Assembly (NCBI GenBank): GCA_963579925.1
Contig: CAUZJA010000069.1
Span: 1 to 12,109, forward strand
Source of the DNA: UBA1151 sp963579925
GTDB lineage: Bacteria; Chloroflexota; Dehalococcoidia; Lucifugimonadales; Lucifugimonadaceae
Reading direction: 5' to 3'
Length of the DNA: 12,109 nucleotides
Shown: positions 1 to 7,125 of the stretch, piece by piece
Layout: the number at the start of each line of letters is the position of its first letter
How positions within the stretch are numbered: position 1 is the stretch's first letter
The notes under the pieces: model-generated
The model's input: the letters and a program-made list of their open reading frames with translations, nothing else
Told to the model about the DNA's origin: nothing
Database searches by the model: none
Translations under genes and position numbers: made by a program

Positions 1-2
1 GT

Positions 3-434
3 GGGCTGCCACTGGATCAAACCACAGGCGTCACCCAGGAAGCGAACTGGGGGGGCGATGACCTCGCCGGGTTCTGGATACGATTCGGAGCCATGTTGAT
101 CGACATGCTCTTGCTTGGAATATTTGCCTCTTATCCAGCTTACTTATTGCTTGACCCTCTATACGAGGACACCATAAGCAACCTCATCGCACTTGGGTAT
201 CTCATTATTGCCGTCGCTATCTGGGGTCGAACCTTAGGTAAGAAGGCAACCGGGCTCAAGATCGTCAGGGTAGACGGCTCCAAGGTTGGGCCCGGACGCG
301 CACTGGCTCGGCCGTTCGCGTGGTACTTGTCACTCCTGATCTTAGGCATCGGGTTCTTTATGATTGCCTTCAGAAGTGACAAAAGGGGCCTGCACGATTT
401 GATTTGCGGGACAGTCGTTATTAGAACGCCCTGA
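3..434 (+). CDS. RDD family membrane protein (5' end outside window)
   Basis: The reading frame is open from base 3 and ends with TGA at 432-434. An internal ATG at 93 exists, but family-typical sequence begins before it: the residues GFWIRFGAMLID straddle that ATG and match the first-helix signature of RDD proteins (conserved Arg then Asp). The true start is therefore probably upstream of the window. Further on are hydrophobic stretches, the loop GKKATGLKIVRVDG, and the C-terminal signature GLHDLICGTVVIR, which supplies the other conserved Asp. RDD proteins are small multi-helix inner-membrane proteins; some have been linked to ion transport, most have no known role. The gene is followed after 5 bases by a PrsW-type protease gene, so the two are probably co-transcribed. 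Family assignment is firm; function is not known. Confidence 0.85.
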   Translation, partial: GLPLDQTTGVTQEANWGGDDLAGFWIRFGAMLIDMLLLGIFASYPAYLLLDPLYEDTISNLIALGYLIIAVAIWGRTLGKKATGLKIVRVDGSKVGPGRALARPFAWYLSLLILGIGFFMIAFRSDKRGLHDLICGTVVIRTP

Positions 435-439
435 ACCCC

Positions 440-1297
440 ATGGCTATCGTTGGACTGGTGCTGGTGTCGGTTGTGCCTGGATTGCTGTGGCTCTGGTTCT
501 TTTTGACACGAGACACAATCCGACCGGCCCCAAGGCGACTTGTGGCAGCAACGTTCGTCTCCGGTGGGCTATCAACCATTCCCGCCGGCCTCATAAGCTT
601 CACATTCATTGATGAGTCCCTGCTTGGAATTGACGCTACGTTCGCGTCAGTAGCCGCGGTGATGCTGCTAGTAGTTGGCCCTGTTGAGGAGTCATCTAAA
701 TTCCTGGCTGTCAGGCTGTTCGCATTTCGGACGAGATACTTTGATGAGCCTATGGATGGGCTGATATTCAGTGCGGCCGCTAGCCTTGGGTTTGCAAGTG
801 TAGAGAACATCATCTACGTAATTCAGTTCGGGCCAGAAGTGATGATCGTGCGCGCTCCTCTCTCCACCCTGGCGCACGTCATATTTGGATCGTTCTGGGG
901 TTATGCGATGGCGAAAAAGGTTGGAAGTCCCAGGAGGCGCTTCTGGTGGCTACTAGCCGGTATCGCAACAGCGTCTACTGTTCATGGACTATTCAACCTC
1001 TCCGTATTTTTCATGCCCGTACTCGCGTTTTTGCTGATCGCCCTGGGATTCTTCTGGGTTACGAGTCGGTTTCGATGGGCGGCCATGATTTCCCGATTTA
1101 AGCTCCGCCGGAATATTCCAACGTTCCGGTGCACGAACTGCATCGGCACGGTGAGACGTGGCAGTCCGTTTTGCCAAACCTGTGGAATTCGAGATCCGCG
1201 GGGCATAGGGAGTCAAAACTGCGGGAACTGCCGAGCGGACAACCCGATTAATGCCGCGTATTGCTCAACATGCGGTGACAGGTTCGTAAGCGTCTAA
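440..1297 (+). CDS. PrsW-family intramembrane metalloprotease with C-terminal double zinc ribbon
   Basis: This is a 285-residue, multi-helix membrane protein. The PrsW/CPBP-like signatures are visible: EESSK at 83-87 (tandem Glu plus Lys), VENIIY at 121-126 with E122, LAHVIFGSFWGY with H146, and HGLFN with H182. These Glu and His residues are the presumed metal-binding active site within the membrane. PrsW of Bacillus cleaves an anti-sigma factor; the substrate here is unknown. After the last helix (about 192-218) the soluble tail holds two four-cysteine zinc ribbons: C231/C234/C245/C248 and C261/C264/C275/C278. The tail is probably cytoplasmic and may bind partners or nucleic acid. The ATG at 440 lies 5 bases after the RDD stop, with no clear Shine-Dalgarno, suggesting translational coupling. 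The protease call is secure from the motifs; the role of the ribbons is inference. Confidence 0.88.
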   Translation: MAIVGLVLVSVVPGLLWLWFFLTRDTIRPAPRRLVAATFVSGGLSTIPAGLISFTFIDESLLGIDATFASVAAVMLLVVGPVEESSKFLAVRLFAFRTRYFDEPMDGLIFSAAASLGFASVENIIYVIQFGPEVMIVRAPLSTLAHVIFGSFWGYAMAKKVGSPRRRFWWLLAGIATASTVHGLFNLSVFFMPVLAFLLIALGFFWVTSRFRWAAMISRFKLRRNIPTFRCTNCIGTVRRGSPFCQTCGIRDPRGIGSQNCGNCRADNPINAAYCSTCGDRFVSV

Positions 1298-1298
1298 A

Positions 1299-1345
1299 GG
1301 TGTAGCTTGCGGAAGGCCACACGGCGACCGTCCGCGAAGCACACC
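1299..1345 (+). terminator. Long bulged hairpin after the protease gene, no U-tract
   Basis: Starting two bases after the TAA at 1295-1297, GGTGT-A-GCTT-GCGGA (1299-1313) pairs with TCCGC-G-AAGC-ACACC (1331-1345). That gives 14 base pairs with two single-base bulges (A1304, G1336) and a 17-base loop. It closes the RDD-protease unit and precedes a new gene at 1399. No run of T follows, so a classical intrinsic terminator is not shown. It could be an atypical terminator or a structure protecting the 3' end of the mRNA. Confidence 0.5.
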
Positions 1346-1398
1346 AAGTCATTCTGAGAAAACCAATCACGTCAGTGTGAGGGAAAGGAAATCAACAT

Positions 1399-2556
1399 AT
1401 GAAAATCACAGCTATCAAGGCCTACCCGGCATGGTCCGTTTGGCGGAATGTTTTTCTGGTCAAGATTGAGACTGACGAAGGGATTTACGGTTGGGGTGAG
1501 GGTGGTACTGCGTGGCGTGAGTTGGGTATGAAGGGGGTAATAGACCACTTCAACCAGTTCATGATCGGCAAAGACCCGATGCAGGTTGGTCGTCACTGGC
1601 AGGAGATGTATCGCTCGGCGTACTTCGAGGGCGGGCGTGTGGTGACGGGGGCGATGTCTGCGATAGATATTGCGCTGTACGACATCATCGGCAAGAAGCT
1701 TGGTGTGCCGGTCTACCAACTCCTGGGCGGCAAGCAGCGTGACTGGGTGCCATGCTTCGCCACTACCAGCGGCGTAGACGCGGATGCAATGCTAGCGAGC
1801 GCGCAATCGCTGGCGGACGATGGCTGGGAGTGCATGCGGTTGAGCGTTGCTCCCGGGTTCGATGAAGGCAACATTTTTGAGCCGCGTCTGGATATTCCGT
1901 TGCAGGTGGATGCGCTGATCAGAGCGCGTGAGCAGCTTGGCCGCGAGGTCAAGATTGGCATTGACTATCACCACCGGTTGAGCGTTGCCGAGACTGCTCA
2001 GTTCTGTCAGGCGATGCCGCCGGGCACACTGGATTTCGTGGAGGAGCCAATTCGTGATGAGACTGTGGCCTCATACGAAGCGTTGCGCCTTATGACTCCA
2101 GTGCCGTTTGCGCTGGGTGAGGAGTTCTCGTCGAAATGGCAGTTCCTGCCGTTCATCGAGAAGGGTCTAACCAACTACGCCCGTGTCGATCTTGGCATTG
2201 TGGGCGGCTTTACGGAAGCGATGAAAGTGGCTGGCTGGGCTGAGGCGCACTACATCGACTTGATGCCGCATAACCCGCTGGGGCCGATCAACACGGCCGG
2301 TAGCGCTCACCTGGCGATGGCCACGCCTAACTTCGCATGGCTGGAGATGTTCCAGCGCTCCGAAGAGGCGGAACTGGAGGCAGACAAACTCTACCCGGGC
2401 AACTTCAGGGCAAAAGGCGGCCGAATGGAAGTCCCGGACAAGCCAGGTCTTGGAATCGACGTGGATGAAGATGCGATCGCAAACAGTCCTATGCATCCGG
2501 ATGACTGGATCACCACTCGGCTGCGGCGGAGGGATGGTTCCGTACAGAACTGGTAA
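1399..2556 (+). CDS. Enolase-superfamily acid-sugar dehydratase, D-galactonate dehydratase (DgoD)-like
   Basis: The 385-residue protein belongs to the mandelate racemase/muconate lactonizing branch of the enolase superfamily. These enzymes abstract a proton alpha to a carboxylate bound to Mg2+, here probably dehydrating an aldonic acid to a 2-keto-3-deoxy acid in the cytoplasm. The N-terminal capping domain covers about 1-120, with the motif IETDEGIYGWGE at 23-34; the barrel follows. Metal ligands D189, E215 and E241 are 26 residues apart each time, as in E. coli DgoD. H191 (DYHHR), H291 (PHNPLGPI) and E316 match the DgoD H185, H285 and E310 positions as I recall them. The C-terminal end (DDW...RRRDGSVQNW) also resembles DgoD. 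Substrate cannot be fixed: galactonate, mannonate, gluconate or another acid are possible. An AAAGGA at 1384-1389, nine bases upstream, supports the ATG at 1399. Confidence 0.88.
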   Translation: MKITAIKAYPAWSVWRNVFLVKIETDEGIYGWGEGGTAWRELGMKGVIDHFNQFMIGKDPMQVGRHWQEMYRSAYFEGGRVVTGAMSAIDIALYDIIGKKLGVPVYQLLGGKQRDWVPCFATTSGVDADAMLASAQSLADDGWECMRLSVAPGFDEGNIFEPRLDIPLQVDALIRAREQLGREVKIGIDYHHRLSVAETAQFCQAMPPGTLDFVEEPIRDETVASYEALRLMTPVPFALGEEFSSKWQFLPFIEKGLTNYARVDLGIVGGFTEAMKVAGWAEAHYIDLMPHNPLGPINTAGSAHLAMATPNFAWLEMFQRSEEAELEADKLYPGNFRAKGGRMEVPDKPGLGIDVDEDAIANSPMHPDDWITTRLRRRDGSVQNW

Positions 2557-2569
2557 CCTCTGATCAATA

Positions 2570-2609
2570 CAAAGTGGCGCTAAGATGGACGAATAGTATC
2601 GCCACTTTG
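2570..2609. repeat. Perfect 10-bp inverted repeat after the dehydratase gene
   Basis: CAAAGTGGCG at 2570-2579 and CGCCACTTTG at 2600-2609 are exact reverse complements, separated by 20 bases. The repeat lies between the dehydratase stop (2556) and the next gene (2622). It could form a hairpin at the end of the dehydratase mRNA or be a protein-binding site. No T-run follows, so a terminator role is only possible. A GTG at 2574 that could start the next gene lies inside the left arm, which is one reason to prefer the later start. Confidence 0.6.
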
Positions 2610-2621
2610 GACTGGAGCAGT

Positions 2622-2909
2622 ATGAAATTTGATCGGGAAGATTTCGACTACCGACTAGGCATTGGCGTTCTTTGGATCACAGCATTCTTGCTGCTGTTTA
2701 TACTCGCACTATTTCACTTCGTCGCAGTCAGTTTTCTGGTGCCTTCATGGTTCGAACTCGACCCTGTAAGCCGAGGCCTGGCATTTGCGATTGTCGGCAG
2801 TTTCGCTGTCTGGGTGGACATCATGAGTTACCGCTACGTCAAAGGCCGCATGGATCGATCTCGGTGGACCGCCGAGATCGCGCGTGAGCACGAATCCAAA
2901 AGTTCCTAG
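2622..2909 (+). CDS. Small two-helix membrane protein, unknown function
   Basis: I do not recognise a family. The 95-residue product starts with a charged stretch (MKFDREDFDYR), then has two hydrophobic helices at about 12-40 and 51-70, and ends in a charged tail (RYVKGRMDRSRWTAEIAREHESKSS), presumably cytoplasmic. The ATG at 2622 is preferred because GGAG at 2614-2617 lies four bases upstream. An in-frame GTG at 2574 would add 16 residues but sits inside an inverted repeat. The stop overlaps the stop of the convergent HAD gene by four bases. It may share a transcript with the dehydratase gene, 65 bases upstream. Confidence 0.65.
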   Translation: MKFDREDFDYRLGIGVLWITAFLLLFILALFHFVAVSFLVPSWFELDPVSRGLAFAIVGSFAVWVDIMSYRYVKGRMDRSRWTAEIAREHESKSS

Positions 2910-3595
2910 CGTGCGTCGAGAATCGCAGGAACCTCGTTCAGCGACCTGATCTCGTAGTCCGGTTGATCACCTGAGTCGTTCGCGACTCCATCAGGGTTGA
3001 ACCAGACGCTTACAGCTCCTACTCCGTTGGCACCGGCGACATCGTTCTTCAGCGAATCGCCAACATGCACGATCTCGTGCAGTTCACATCCCACTAGGTT
3101 AGCCGCAAACTCAAATATTTCTGGGCCCGGCTTGTAGAGGCCAACATCCTGAGCGATCACGATGAAATCAAGAGGAACACTGGAACCGAATCGTGCAGGC
3201 GTGCTGTTGCCGTTTGTTATTTCGCCGACTTTGAATCGTTCACTCAATGCGGCTAGGACCGGCTCTGCTTCTGGAAACAACTGCCCCACCTGCTGGATCA
3301 CCTCGAAATAGTGCTCCGTGAGCGCGTCACCATCTTTCTCCGCATCCAGTCCAGCAGTACGGGCAACCCTGTGAAATGACTCACGCCGAATCAGTTCAAC
3401 TGTGACTCCAGGGCGGAGAGGCCCAATCTCATCTTCTACGCCATTCCGTATGGCGATCACCTCATCTGGCGACACGGGAGATGGCTTGCCAGATAGCGAT
3501 TCAAGTTCTTTGAGCGTGAGTTGAATCGCCTCACGAGAGATGCCTTCAAACGACCACAACGTATCGTCGCCGTCGAATGAGACTGCTTTGATCAT
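2906..3595 (-). CDS. HAD-superfamily hydrolase (phosphatase-like, subfamily IA)
   Basis: The 229-residue protein carries all four haloacid dehalogenase motifs. Motif I is DGDDT at 8-12, with nucleophile D8 and acid/base D10. Motif II is ITNGN with T127. Motif III is YKPGPEIF with K155. Motif IV is HVGDSLKND with D180 and D185. The segment from about 17 to 100 is the helical cap domain typical of subfamily I. Such enzymes are Mg2+-dependent phosphatases of small phosphorylated metabolites; the overall look resembles YjjG-type phosphatases, but the substrate cannot be read from sequence. It is the last gene of the MFS-SDR-HAD unit, starting 12 bases after the SDR stop without a strong Shine-Dalgarno. 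Its stop shares the bases CTAG (2906-2909) with the convergent upstream gene. Confidence 0.88.
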   Translation of the reverse strand: MIKAVSFDGDDTLWSFEGISREAIQLTLKELESLSGKPSPVSPDEVIAIRNGVEDEIGPLRPGVTVELIRRESFHRVARTAGLDAEKDGDALTEHYFEVIQQVGQLFPEAEPVLAALSERFKVGEITNGNSTPARFGSSVPLDFIVIAQDVGLYKPGPEIFEFAANLVGCELHEIVHVGDSLKNDVAGANGVGAVSVWFNPDGVANDSGDQPDYEIRSLNEVPAILDAR

Positions 3596-3607
3596 GCGGA
3601 GCGCTGG

Positions 3608-4360
3608 CTAGCCTCGTCCGATGAAGAGCTGGCCCACCGGCAACACGCTCATCTCCAGCGTGTTCACGTCTGCCGGGAGCGTGGCCATGTACAGCGCAGC
3701 GCGTGCCATGTCCGGCGTTTCAACCTGCGCTTCAGGCCCCATATCTACGCCGCTCGCGGAACTGCCGCCGGCTGCAACGCGCCGCTCTACCGCTACGTTG
3801 CCGGGGTTGAGCTGTCCACAGGAAATGCCAAACTCACGACCGTCCAGCGCTGTGCATTGCGTGAGGCCCCAGAGTGCGTGCTTGCTTGTGGTGTACGGCG
3901 CCGAATGCTGGCGGGCACGCTGCGAAGCGATGCTGCCGATGTTGATGATCCGCCCGCCGCCCGCGTCCTTCATGATCTTGAAGGCTTCACGAGTGCAGAT
4001 AAATGGCCCCGTAACGTTGACTGCCATCACGCTGGCAAACGTATCAAGGCTGAGTTCGTCGATGCGCCCGCCGTCGAACCGGCCAGAGTTGTTGACGAGG
4101 ATATCGAGCTTGCCGAAACGCTCAATCGTCGTCTGAAAGAGACTCTTCACAGCAGCTTCGTCTGTCACGTCGGTCTGCACGGCTATGACTTCGGACCCCG
4201 TGTTGGCCGATATCTCTTCCGCAGTGGCTTTGAGTCGATCAAGATCTCGGGCTGCGATAACGACTGATGCACCCTCACCGGCAAATGCCGCTGCTATGCC
4301 TTTTCCAATACCACTGCCACCACCGGTAACAATTGCCACCTTGCCATCCAGTTGGCCCAT
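3608..4360 (-). CDS. SDR-family NAD(P)-dependent oxidoreductase
   Basis: This 250-residue classical short-chain dehydrogenase has a Rossmann fold. The cofactor motif is TGGGSGIG at 12-19, followed by AARD with R38, which tends to favour NADP(H). NNSG is at 90-93 (usually NNAG). The catalytic tetrad is N115, S143, Y156 and K160 (YTTSK). It should interconvert an alcohol and a ketone in the cytoplasm; the substrate is unknown. The ATG at 4360 is chosen because GGAG lies six bases upstream and the codon follows the MFS stop by one base, indicating coupled translation. An earlier ATG at 4399 would add 13 poorly conserved residues overlapping the MFS gene. Downstream is the HAD hydrolase. Confidence 0.9.
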   Translation of the reverse strand: MGQLDGKVAIVTGGGSGIGKGIAAAFAGEGASVVIAARDLDRLKATAEEISANTGSEVIAVQTDVTDEAAVKSLFQTTIERFGKLDILVNNSGRFDGGRIDELSLDTFASVMAVNVTGPFICTREAFKIMKDAGGGRIINIGSIASQRARQHSAPYTTSKHALWGLTQCTALDGREFGISCGQLNPGNVAVERRVAAGGSSASGVDMGPEAQVETPDMARAALYMATLPADVNTLEMSVLPVGQLFIGRG

Positions 4361-4361
4361 C

Positions 4362-5927
4362 TCAGTCTCCGGTGGATTCAGTAGTTGACTGGCCTTCACT
4401 TGCGAAGCCGTCCGGTGAGGGTGAGTTTGCGGTCGACGGGGCGGCAGGCTGCCCTGCTCCGCGCCGCATTGAGATCACAGGGTTGCTGGTTTTCATGGCC
4501 GCGATGATGGCAAAGAACGAGACGCCAGCAAAGGCCAAGAACGCGATTCTCATGCCCTCTACGAACGCCGCCTTCTCTGCAGCACCAGTACCGTCCTTGA
4601 GCGCGCCCAGATCGGCGTTAAGACCTTTGGAGGTCATCACGCCGACAACCACTGCCGTTGCGACAGCAATCGCAATCGCTGAAGCCGTATTGCGAACCAG
4701 GTTGATGAATGCGGAGACAACGCCAAATGACTGAGATTGCACAGCGCTGATAGCCGCGCTCATGTTTGGTGCGACCCACAGCCCCATCCCAAGGCCGGTG
4801 CCAAAGAGTGCGGGCATGATGATGTATAGCGCAGAATCCTCGTTCAATGATGCCAGCACGAGTCCGGAAAGGGTAACGAGCGTCAAACCAGAAACCGTAA
4901 ATAACTTCACCCCAAATTTGTCAGACATCCGACCGCTGATAGAGCCCATGATCGCGAATCCAACGGCACCTGGAATCAAGATCGGTCCCATTTCACTGGG
5001 AGAGTAGCCTCGCACGCCCTGCAGATAGAACGGCATCAGGAAGAACCATGGCGAACTACCCACGAACCCGAGGAATCGAGCGGAAATAGCCCAGGAGAAT
5101 TGCGACCTCTTGAACATTCCCAGATCGAACATTGGAGATTCAATTCGGGACTCGCGACGGATGAACAGATACAGAAGAAGTGCGGTGAGACCAAACGCCG
5201 GGCCAATCATGAACGGGGACAGGTCAGTGCTGAACGTGGCTGCAAGAATCAACATGGTGAGAGCCACTGCAGCTATCAGTGCCCCTGTCCAGTCATAACC
5301 CCTGATCGTGCCGGCTCTCGGGGTCCCAATCTTCTCTTCATCGAGGATGATGGCGGCCCACACCACGGCGGCCCCTGTGCCAATAGCCAGCAGAACGAAA
5401 AATGATCTCCATCCAAGGCTATCCACCATCGCGCCGGCCACCAGCGGACCTGCAATCGAACCCAGTCCCACTGCTGAGGTGATGAGCCCCATCCCCTTGC
5501 CACGCTCTTCAGCCGGGAAGACGACTGCCACGATCGCCATGCCGTTAGCCATGACTGTCGCCGCTCCAATTGCAGAGACGATGCGGGCAGCAACAAGGAA
5601 TGAAATCTCCGGAGCGGCAGCGGCACCAGCCGCTCCGATCACGTACAGGATACCGCCGGCAATGAACGAACGTTTACGCCCAACGAGGTCTGAGATTCCG
5701 CCGACTGGAAGCAGCACTGCACTGATCGCGATAGCAAACCCCAGTGCGATCAGGGATGCCTTGCCAAGCTCCAACCCAAACTCATCGGCGATTGTCGGAA
5801 TTGCAACACCGGTTCCGCCAAAGTCCATGACGCCAAAGAACAGTCCCAGTGCCATCACTGAGAACGCCTTCCACTTGTAATTGTCGGAAGGCGCGGCCAT
5901 CGGATTATCGATATTTGGTTGAGTCAT
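4362..5927 (-). CDS. MFS transporter, DHA2 (14-helix) type
   Basis: The 521-residue protein is a polytopic inner-membrane carrier of the major facilitator superfamily. Visible hallmarks are the first-helix motif MDFGGTGVAIPTI at about 34-46, motif A GGISDLVGRKR at 76-86 between helices 2 and 3, and the glycine-rich motif C region SAVGLGSIAGPLVAG at 151-165 followed by GWRSFF. Length and helix number fit the DHA2 (EmrB/QacA) drug:proton antiporter family. In this context a metabolite carrier is equally possible. A polar Ser/Pro/Thr-rich tail of about 30 residues follows the last helix. It heads the MFS-SDR-HAD unit and is divergent from the 2-hydroxyacid dehydrogenase-like gene. The upstream Shine-Dalgarno is weak; the ATG at 5900 (residue 10) is an alternative. 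Confidence 0.88.
   Translation of the reverse strand: MTQPNIDNPMAAPSDNYKWKAFSVMALGLFFGVMDFGGTGVAIPTIADEFGLELGKASLIALGFAIAISAVLLPVGGISDLVGRKRSFIAGGILYVIGAAGAAAAPEISFLVAARIVSAIGAATVMANGMAIVAVVFPAEERGKGMGLITSAVGLGSIAGPLVAGAMVDSLGWRSFFVLLAIGTGAAVVWAAIILDEEKIGTPRAGTIRGYDWTGALIAAVALTMLILAATFSTDLSPFMIGPAFGLTALLLYLFIRRESRIESPMFDLGMFKRSQFSWAISARFLGFVGSSPWFFLMPFYLQGVRGYSPSEMGPILIPGAVGFAIMGSISGRMSDKFGVKLFTVSGLTLVTLSGLVLASLNEDSALYIIMPALFGTGLGMGLWVAPNMSAAISAVQSQSFGVVSAFINLVRNTASAIAIAVATAVVVGVMTSKGLNADLGALKDGTGAAEKAAFVEGMRIAFLAFAGVSFFAIIAAMKTSNPVISMRRGAGQPAAPSTANSPSPDGFASEGQSTTESTGD
4367..4370 (-). promoter_or_regulatory. Shine-Dalgarno site that fixes the SDR start
   Basis: On the minus strand GGAG lies six bases before the ATG at 4360. 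It is located inside the last codons of the MFS gene, whose TGA ends one base before the ATG. This supports the shorter SDR start over the ATG at 4399. Confidence 0.7.
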
Positions 5928-6050
5928 ACTTACTGTGTGATGCGCAGATACGGATTCCGGACCCCTGCCGCGTACGTGATCGAATGCTACGACCAGTGCA
6001 TGAATTGACTTATCCTACACGTTCCCTACCCTGTCCCGGCAGTTCAAAAC

Positions 6051-6055
6051 AGGAG
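6051..6055 (+). promoter_or_regulatory. AGGAG with no ATG/GTG/TTG at the proper distance
   Basis: AGGAG at 6051-6055 lies eight bases before an in-frame CTG at 6064, at the head of the 2-hydroxyacid dehydrogenase-like gene. A weak TTGACT at 6005-6010 is upstream. If functional, the site implies an unusual CTG start (or a mutated ATG) and an N-terminus 38 residues longer than the first GTG gives. Confidence 0.4.
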
Positions 6056-6177
6056 TAATTGACCTGAGCTCTCACGCCTATAATCGCCCCCTTAACGTCC
6101 TTCGCACCGCGCCACAGCCTGGCTCCCGGCCTCGTGATCCGGGACAGCCCGAAAATTACCGGCATCTGGAAGATTTC

Positions 6178-7113
6178 GTGACCGCCCCAGTCAACTGGTC
6201 GTACGCGGACCAAGAAGACAAAGCAGCGATGATCAGCGCGCTTCCCGGACAGGATGTGCTTGTTGGCGTGAAATTCACGCCGGAGATGACAGCTTCGGCA
6301 GACAGTCTGAAGATGATCGTCCTCCAGGCCGCGGGTTTCGAGAAGATTGTCCCGTCCGCCGTTCCAGATGGCTGCATTGTGGCGAATGCGTTCGAGCACG
6401 AAGCGCCGATTGCCGAGTGGGTGATGATGGCAGCAGAGGTGCTGGACCATGAGGTGTTCAAAGCGGACCAGATGCTCAGACAGAATGACTGGGGCATGTG
6501 GATATTCCGTCGGCCGCCGTATAGGGAGTTGTTTGGCCGCACTATGGGCGTGATCGGACTGGGCCACATTGGCCGACGCGTGCTCAAGCTGGCGCGGGCC
6601 TACGATATGCGCCTCATCGCCGTGACACGCACGCCGCCGTCAGAGCAGGAAGCGCGCGATCTTGGGCTGGCATGGTTTGGTGATCAGAGTCGATTAGACG
6701 ATCTGATGTCTGAGGCTGACTTTATTGCCGTGACCACTCCCCAGCTGCCGAGCACGGAAGGGCTGATCGGCGAGCATGAGATATCACTAATGAAGCCAGA
6801 CGCCTACATCATTAATCCAGCCCGCGGCCCCATCATTGAAGAGACAGCGCTTTATGAGGCGTTGCGTGACCGGCGAATTGGTGGAGCAGCAATCGATGTC
6901 TGGTGGTCCTACCCGGACGGCCCTGATGATCACATGACCACACCGTCAAAGTACCCGCTACATGAGCTGGACAACATCCTGATGACGCCCCACATCTCAG
7001 GCGGAACCTACGGAACTTCAGAGCGAAGAGCGAAGGTAGTAGCGGAGAACATTGATCGGTTCCATCGCGGCGAACCGCTCATCAATATTGTGCCTGAGTT
7101 GTCCCGAAATTAG
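6178..7113 (+). CDS. D-isomer-specific 2-hydroxyacid dehydrogenase-like protein, catalytic Glu replaced
   Basis: From GTG 6178 the product has 311 residues. The NAD-binding motif GVIGLGHIG is at 124-132. The active-site Arg is R216 (NPARGP) and the His is H272 (TPHISGGT). The Glu that normally completes the triad, 29 residues after the Arg, is Y245 (DVWWSYP), and there is a four-residue insertion before the His relative to PGDH. The family reversibly oxidises 2-hydroxy acids with NAD(H) or NADP(H); activity of this variant is uncertain. The start is doubtful. The frame is open back to 6004, and residues encoded from about 6094 (LNVLRTAP) look like the first strand of the substrate domain, which the GTG start would delete. 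An AGGAG before a CTG at 6064 supports a longer 349-residue form, whereas GGAAG at 6168-6172 supports the GTG. The gene is divergent from the MFS operon. Confidence 0.85.
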   Translation: MTAPVNWSYADQEDKAAMISALPGQDVLVGVKFTPEMTASADSLKMIVLQAAGFEKIVPSAVPDGCIVANAFEHEAPIAEWVMMAAEVLDHEVFKADQMLRQNDWGMWIFRRPPYRELFGRTMGVIGLGHIGRRVLKLARAYDMRLIAVTRTPPSEQEARDLGLAWFGDQSRLDDLMSEADFIAVTTPQLPSTEGLIGEHEISLMKPDAYIINPARGPIIEETALYEALRDRRIGGAAIDVWWSYPDGPDDHMTTPSKYPLHELDNILMTPHISGGTYGTSERRAKVVAENIDRFHRGEPLINIVPELSRN

Positions 7114-7125
7114 GCCCGTGTAGAC

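Noticed and set aside
3621..4136. 171-codon plus-strand frame within the SDR gene, and 3857-4267
   Set aside because: Antisense to an SDR with complete motifs; no recognisable domain.
4361..4399. Longer SDR start at ATG 4399
   Set aside because: It would overlap the MFS gene and add residues not typical of SDRs; GGAG is placed for the ATG at 4360.
5308..5880. 190-codon open frame on the plus strand inside the MFS gene, plus others at 5276-5626 and 4333-4734
   Set aside because: They are antisense to a clear 14-helix transporter; their Pro/Ser/Ala-rich composition is what the complement of a membrane protein gives.
6010..6587. Minus-strand frames of 143 and 185 codons at 6156-6587 and 6010-6567
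   Set aside because: They overlap the dehydrogenase-like gene in antisense, have no family resemblance, and lack a plausible ribosome-binding site.
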